Source of the DNA: Thermoplasmata archaeon
GTDB lineage: Archaea; Thermoplasmatota; Thermoplasmata; JAGHBH01
Length of the DNA stretch: 9,899 bases
Reading direction: 5' to 3'
Assembly: GCA_030673205.1 (NCBI GenBank)
Contig: DAOVJP010000029.1
Coordinates: forward strand, 1-9,899
Translations under genes and position numbers: made by a program
The notes under the pieces: generated by a model
The model's input: the letters and a program-made list of their open reading frames with translations, nothing else
Told to the model about the DNA's origin: nothing
Database searches by the model: none
Shown: positions 5,635 through 9,899 of the stretch, piece by piece
Position numbering within the stretch: the stretch's first letter is position 1
Layout: each line of letters starts with the position of its first letter

Positions 5635-5667
5635 GCATGCTGCATTTACTCAAAGCCGGTGACGTGT

Positions 5668-8043
5668 ATGAAAAAGGCGCTTTTGCTCACTGCTCTTTTG
5701 CTAGGACTCGTTCTACTACCTATCGGAGAAGCCGCAACGACCCCGGTGACCATACCACAGGATCTGGCGATACAACTAGACCCGGATGGCGACGTGTACC
5801 AGATCAGCGACGAGGGGGTGCAGAGCGGGGCGAGCGGGCATGGGGAGATAGACATACTGGATTTCACATTGGAGCAATCGGAATGGGAGTCGGGTGTGGG
5901 GGGACATCTCGCAGATCGCGCCCTGCATTTCAACATGACCCTCAAAGGGAATGGTGTGAACACTGATGAGAAGGTCAACTATGTGTTTGGGGTGGGAACG
6001 CCAGAGAACACCTATGCCATATTCTGCAACTATTCCGATATAGCGAAGGATGTCGTATGCTACATAATGAATCTCGAGACCGGAGAGCCAGAGATAGGTC
6101 TTTCTACAGAGGGGGATATCTCGGGCAACAAAGTATCCGTCAAGGTGCTGGCCACCACCCTGGGCAGCCCATCCTCCATAGAACTGTACAGATCCCTGGC
6201 CATCGATTACAGGGACGACACAAAATATGGGGACGCGGCGCCGGACAGCCTGGTGAAGTTCACCTCCCCCAGCAACGGGACCACCATCTGGCATGATGGC
6301 TCGAACACATACACGTTCAAGGGGGCATGTCACAAGAGCACCCTTGATTTTGCCAGTATAGAGTGCAGCATCAACGACGGCGCCTCCTGGCAATCAGCCG
6401 TGCAAATAGGAGGGAATTGGGATGAATGGGCCATCAACTATCCCATATCCGGGCGATCGGGGGAGGAGATGATACTGGTCAAGGCCACGGACACCGATGG
6501 CAGCGTGTTCGAGGACGACCTCATATTCTTCGTCAACAACGACTACATAGTGGAGAGCGAGCGACCCCAGATACCCGACGCATTGCCCGATATGATCATC
6601 GGCACCATATACTCCTACAAAGCAGAGGCAAGTTCCAAGCTGTCCAGTTTCGACCTGGCGACCACCACGGAGATGTATGTGGAGGTGGAGAAGATCGAGA
6701 GCATAGACAACCCGGACCACCAGTATGATTGCGTAAAGTTGCACACCACCGAAAGCGGTTCTCTGGTCTTCGGAGCCATCCAGGTGGTGCAGACCGTGGA
6801 GAGGGATAGCTGGAGGCCCCTGGACAACCAGCAGACCATTGTGAAGGAGTACACGGAGACCACACAATCCGTGGAGAGCGACGGTTCCCCCGTTACCGAG
6901 GGCTCCACATTCACCAACATAACATATGATCATCCAGGCCTTTACCCGGGATTCCTGGAAGCCAGGGTGGGCGACTGGTGGATGTATTCGACAGGGTATG
7001 AGCAGGAGACGGTGACCGTCAACTCGTCCGACGAGACGAAGACAAAGGAGTCGGATGGAGAGAAGGAGTCATATAGCGAGTTCTTGAGAACGGAGAGCCT
7101 GGGGCATGGCGACATACCCGCCCTCTCGGCTTCTCTCGAATGCTACCTGGTAAAGAACAGCAACGGAGACAATGAGAGCTCCTACACTGTGATAACGTAT
7201 ACCGACACCTATCCCGTGCCGGTACGCATACAGATGTATGACGGTAACAGGGACGTGATCGGAAGCTTTGCACTAGAAAGCAAAGAAGAGGGGGACGGCA
7301 CCTTCTTCAACATCGCCAATGTGATCTGGCCTTCCGGCGATCTCCCTGCCGACGAAGAGGTCGTCGTAAGCGTCACTGTGGAGAACCAGGGCACGACAGC
7401 GGGTCAGGCCACCGTGAGATTGATAGTGGACGGAGAAGAGGTGGGCACACAGACCTCTGGGGCCATAGTCCCCGGCGGCACGGAGGTTGTGGAACTAGCC
7501 TGGACTCCCTCGGAGGAGGGCAGTTACGAGATGTCCGTGGAGGTCGTAGGAGAAGGGCAGCCCGGGACCGACACGATGGCTAGCAGCCCCGGCCTTATAG
7601 GAATATCTGCTCCGGCATCGAACGTAATAGACCCCGATTCCATGTTGTATCTGGTCCTGGTCCTGGCAGCCCTGGCTGTCGTAGTGGTGATAGTAGTGGC
7701 AGTGAAGCGCAGGAGCACGGCAGGCTCTACACCCGGCCCCCGAATGGAGAAAGAGGAGGGCTCCACACCCGACAGACAGCCGGGCACCGGAGAGGTGATG
7801 ATAGAATCCGGCGGTATAGAGATAGACGGCCTGGGACCGGCCTCCGCGGCGAAGGACCTATTACCACACCAGAAGAAAAGAATGGAGGAGGTAGTGGGCG
7901 AGAAGAAAGGGCTGGAAAATATAGAGGGCGAGAGGACGCCTGTGAAATGCTCCAAATGCGGCTCCACCACATCCGTTATCATCACCCACAAACCATACAA
8001 GTTCAAATGCCCAGACTGCGGCGCCAAACTGATCATAAGGTGA
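5668..8043 (+). CDS. Large secreted CARDB-domain protein with one membrane helix and a cytosolic zinc ribbon
   Basis: A 791-residue protein from ATG 5668, which has GGTGA five bases upstream; the longer frame from 5605 would bury the signal peptide. Residues 1-21 are a classic signal peptide ending GEA-A. Residues about 22-190 are an unrecognised beta-rich domain with a possible disulfide pair (C120, C131). About 195-291 looks like an immunoglobulin-type domain (FTSPSNGTTIWHDGSNTYTF onward) with C221 and C233. About 292-550 is a second unrecognised region rich in charged and Thr/Ser residues. About 551-628 matches a CARDB domain (VSVTVENQGTTAGQATVRLI...). A helix at 659-679 is followed by KRR, then a charged, glutamate- and lysine-rich tail, and finally a zinc ribbon with C761xxC764 and C781xxC784 ending at the C-terminus. 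The positive-inside rule puts the ribbon in the cytosol. Function is unknown; it is followed after 4 bp by a transporter gene, so it may be an accessory or sensor subunit. Confidence 0.88.
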   Translation: MKKALLLTALLLGLVLLPIGEAATTPVTIPQDLAIQLDPDGDVYQISDEGVQSGASGHGEIDILDFTLEQSEWESGVGGHLADRALHFNMTLKGNGVNTDEKVNYVFGVGTPENTYAIFCNYSDIAKDVVCYIMNLETGEPEIGLSTEGDISGNKVSVKVLATTLGSPSSIELYRSLAIDYRDDTKYGDAAPDSLVKFTSPSNGTTIWHDGSNTYTFKGACHKSTLDFASIECSINDGASWQSAVQIGGNWDEWAINYPISGRSGEEMILVKATDTDGSVFEDDLIFFVNNDYIVESERPQIPDALPDMIIGTIYSYKAEASSKLSSFDLATTTEMYVEVEKIESIDNPDHQYDCVKLHTTESGSLVFGAIQVVQTVERDSWRPLDNQQTIVKEYTETTQSVESDGSPVTEGSTFTNITYDHPGLYPGFLEARVGDWWMYSTGYEQETVTVNSSDETKTKESDGEKESYSEFLRTESLGHGDIPALSASLECYLVKNSNGDNESSYTVITYTDTYPVPVRIQMYDGNRDVIGSFALESKEEGDGTFFNIANVIWPSGDLPADEEVVVSVTVENQGTTAGQATVRLIVDGEEVGTQTSGAIVPGGTEVVELAWTPSEEGSYEMSVEVVGEGQPGTDTMASSPGLIGISAPASNVIDPDSMLYLVLVLAALAVVVVIVVAVKRRSTAGSTPGPRMEKEEGSTPDRQPGTGEVMIESGGIEIDGLGPASAAKDLLPHQKKRMEEVVGEKKGLENIEGERTPVKCSKCGSTTSVIITHKPYKFKCPDCGAKLIIR

Positions 8044-8047
8044 ACCC

Positions 8048-9899
8048 ATGGGCTTTGACCGAGTGCTTCACCATGTTGCAGGGGGGGTCCAGCGAAGGCC
8101 CAAGACGATCATAGCCGTTGTCCTGTTGTTGACCATCGGAAGCGGATATTTCCTTCAGAACCTAACCTACGAGACGGACATGACCACCTTCTTTCCAGAC
8201 AACGAGATAGTGGAGGCCAACGAGCGTGTCGAGGAATATTTCGGCAAGGATGCATACGTCCATCTGGTGGAGGTGGAGGGTGTCCGTGGGAAGAACGTGC
8301 TTTCTCCACAGGCTCTCCGCGAACAGTTCAACATCACATTGGCGGCGGAGGATAGCGAGGGAGTGGTGGGCTCGCAGAGCGTGGCAGTGGTCATAAACGA
8401 GCTGTGTCACTATGTCATCGACGCAGATGGTCTTGGCTTCTCCTACACCTACGATGAGAACACCACAATACTCAACACCCGCCTTGATTGGGTACAGGGG
8501 CGGATCAATCTGCTCAAGTCCATCATGAACGGGGAGATCGACCCCGGGCAATTCGGCCAGGGCGATGTCGTCATAGAGCCGGATGCGGTGAAGTTCAGTT
8601 TCGGCTTGTTGATGAGCAGTGATTTCGATCTCGAGAACTTCACGGCATCCAGGACGTTGATATTGATAGAGATGGATGGCAATTATAGCAGGAGCGAGCT
8701 CAGGGATATAGTGGGCCAGGTGAAGGATAGCATAGCCGCTCTGGACCTGCACTACATAACGGAGCAGGAAACCAGCGAATACTATATTGCCCACGAGATG
8801 GAGAGCACCATTCAGCCCACCATGGTCATGTTGGGAATAGGCATAGTCGCCATCATAACCGTGATACTTGTGGGGAGCTTCCGACACTTCAGCTATGTCT
8901 GGGCTCCCCTCCTCACTTTGGTGATAGCCATAGCATGGACGTTCGCCACCATGACCGCCTTCGGCTTTGTCCTGTCCATACTGGATGTGGCCGTCATACC
9001 TCTCATAGTCGGTCTGGGCGTGGACTATGTCGTGCATATCAGTAGACGATATCAGGAGGGATTGTTCGGCGGAATGAACACGTCCGAGAGCATCGGGAAC
9101 AGCATCCGGAAGGTGGGCGCGGCATTGTTCCTGGCATTCGTCACCACCATCGTGGCCTTTCTTTCCAACGTCGTTAGCGAGGTTCCCCCCATACGGCAGT
9201 TCGGGTTCATGTGTGCTTTAGGCATAACCTACGCCTATGTGCTGGCCATCACATTCTATCCCAGCATCCGATTGGTCGTGGACAAGAAGAGGGGAGGAGA
9301 GGCTGCGGCCCCCAAGCCCACCCCCGGAATAGATGGGGTGATGAAGAGGATCGCGGACCTGGTCGAGGAACGCCCCCGCCCAATAATGGGAGTGTTGCTG
9401 GTGTTGGTGGTTGGCAGCCTGTTCGCGGCCACCATGGTCCCGGTGGAGTTCAATGTGGAGGCGTTCCTGCCTGAGGATTGGGAGTCCATAAGCACCAACC
9501 GCGACATAAGGGAGAATTTCGATGTGGGCTCATATTCCGCCGTGTACGTCTTGGTAGAGGGGGAGGACTTGGCAAACCCGGCCTTCCTGGACAGCATGTT
9601 CAACATCACGGAGAAGATGGAGGACGACAGCCTCGTGGTCAAGGTCGTGGACAAGGCAACAGGCAACGAGACCTATTTCATAGACAACATAGCCACCATG
9701 GTATCCAAGGCAGTGGAGGATAACCGGTCGTTGGCAGTAGCGTATGAGCTAACAGACAGCGGGCGTCCTGTATTCGGCAGCTGCACTCCCCAGGATATCC
9801 GGGGCCTGTTCGACCACATATCGGAGAACGAGGACATATATGACAGCCTCAAGGGCCTGTCATACGTTGAAGCTTTTCCCAAATTGATGTATTATGACA
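8048..9899 (+). CDS. MMPL/RND-superfamily membrane transporter (3' partial)
   Basis: The frame is open from ATG 8048 to the right edge (617 codons, no stop), so the C-terminus is missing. AAGGTGA at 8037-8043, overlapping the previous stop, is the Shine-Dalgarno. Topology follows the MMPL half of the RND superfamily: helix 1 at about 20-36, then a long extracytoplasmic domain opening with YETDMTTFFPDNEIVEANER, then a cluster of helices from residue 259 to about 410. That cluster contains GLGVDYVVHISRRYQEG at 322-338, the GxGxDY helix-4 motif whose aspartate D326 serves proton coupling in this superfamily. A linker (about 415-440) leads to helix 7 at about 446-465 and a second ectodomain starting FNVEAFLPEDWE, i.e. 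the second repeat. Such proteins export lipids, hopanoids or other hydrophobic molecules, driven by proton or sodium gradients. The cargo here is unknown. It is co-transcribed with the zinc-ribbon protein at 5668. Confidence 0.93.
   Translation, partial: MGFDRVLHHVAGGVQRRPKTIIAVVLLLTIGSGYFLQNLTYETDMTTFFPDNEIVEANERVEEYFGKDAYVHLVEVEGVRGKNVLSPQALREQFNITLAAEDSEGVVGSQSVAVVINELCHYVIDADGLGFSYTYDENTTILNTRLDWVQGRINLLKSIMNGEIDPGQFGQGDVVIEPDAVKFSFGLLMSSDFDLENFTASRTLILIEMDGNYSRSELRDIVGQVKDSIAALDLHYITEQETSEYYIAHEMESTIQPTMVMLGIGIVAIITVILVGSFRHFSYVWAPLLTLVIAIAWTFATMTAFGFVLSILDVAVIPLIVGLGVDYVVHISRRYQEGLFGGMNTSESIGNSIRKVGAALFLAFVTTIVAFLSNVVSEVPPIRQFGFMCALGITYAYVLAITFYPSIRLVVDKKRGGEAAAPKPTPGIDGVMKRIADLVEERPRPIMGVLLVLVVGSLFAATMVPVEFNVEAFLPEDWESISTNRDIRENFDVGSYSAVYVLVEGEDLANPAFLDSMFNITEKMEDDSLVVKVVDKATGNETYFIDNIATMVSKAVEDNRSLAVAYELTDSGRPVFGSCTPQDIRGLFDHISENEDIYDSLKGLSYVEAFPKLMYYD

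Noticed and set aside
5391..5645. N-terminal extension of the purP frame by 85 codons on the minus strand
   Set aside because: The extension is low-complexity arginine and glycine sequence read through the 50-bp repeat and across the predicted promoter. PurP proteins are about 360 residues, which the start at 5390 matches.
8162..9037. 291-residue open frame on the minus strand inside the transporter gene
   Set aside because: It is the reverse shadow of a clear MMPL/RND coding frame, has histidine- and tyrosine-rich composition typical of such shadows, and matches no domain.

Overview
The window looks like a chromosomal segment of a euryarchaeal-type archaeon, most plausibly of the Thermoplasmatota (Methanomassiliicoccales-like lineages would fit, but I cannot prove the rank). 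The reasons are an archaeal PurP (ATP- and formate-dependent FAICAR synthetase), an archaeal Nep1 rRNA methyltransferase, a single-domain PRC-barrel protein, secreted CARDB-type proteins with a C-terminal membrane anchor, and TATA-like boxes 25-28 bp upstream of several start codons, as expected for archaeal promoters with leaderless mRNAs. I see no mobile element, CRISPR array, tRNA or rRNA.

Layout: (1) 1-1078, plus strand: the 3' end of a membrane-anchored protein overlaps by 11 bp a secreted, membrane-anchored thioredoxin-fold (Omp28-like) protein. (2) 1101-2770: three genes that each appear to have their own promoter: a PRC-barrel protein, a UbiA-family prenyltransferase and a 41-residue DnaJ-type zinc-finger protein. 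(3) 2843-3577: a radical SAM activase of the NrdG type. (4) 3613-5390, minus strand: a two-gene operon, purP then nep1, converging on nrdG with a 35-bp gap. (5) 5391-5667: a divergent intergenic region with a pyrimidine-rich plus strand and a 25-bp exact repeat at 50-bp spacing. (6) 5668-9899, plus strand: a two-gene operon of a large secreted, CARDB-containing, single-pass protein with a cytosolic zinc ribbon, followed after 4 bp by an MMPL/RND-family transporter that runs off the right edge.

The middle of the window is housekeeping (purine synthesis, ribosome maturation, anaerobic deoxynucleotide synthesis, prenyl lipid or quinone chemistry, possibly cell division). Both ends concern the cell envelope. 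The right-hand pair is the best candidate for an undescribed system: an extracellular sensor or adaptor coupled through one membrane helix to a cytosolic zinc ribbon, co-transcribed with an RND-type exporter. Start codons fall into two classes: first genes of transcripts mostly have a TATA box about 26 bp upstream of ATG and no Shine-Dalgarno, whereas internal operon genes have clear Shine-Dalgarno sequences.
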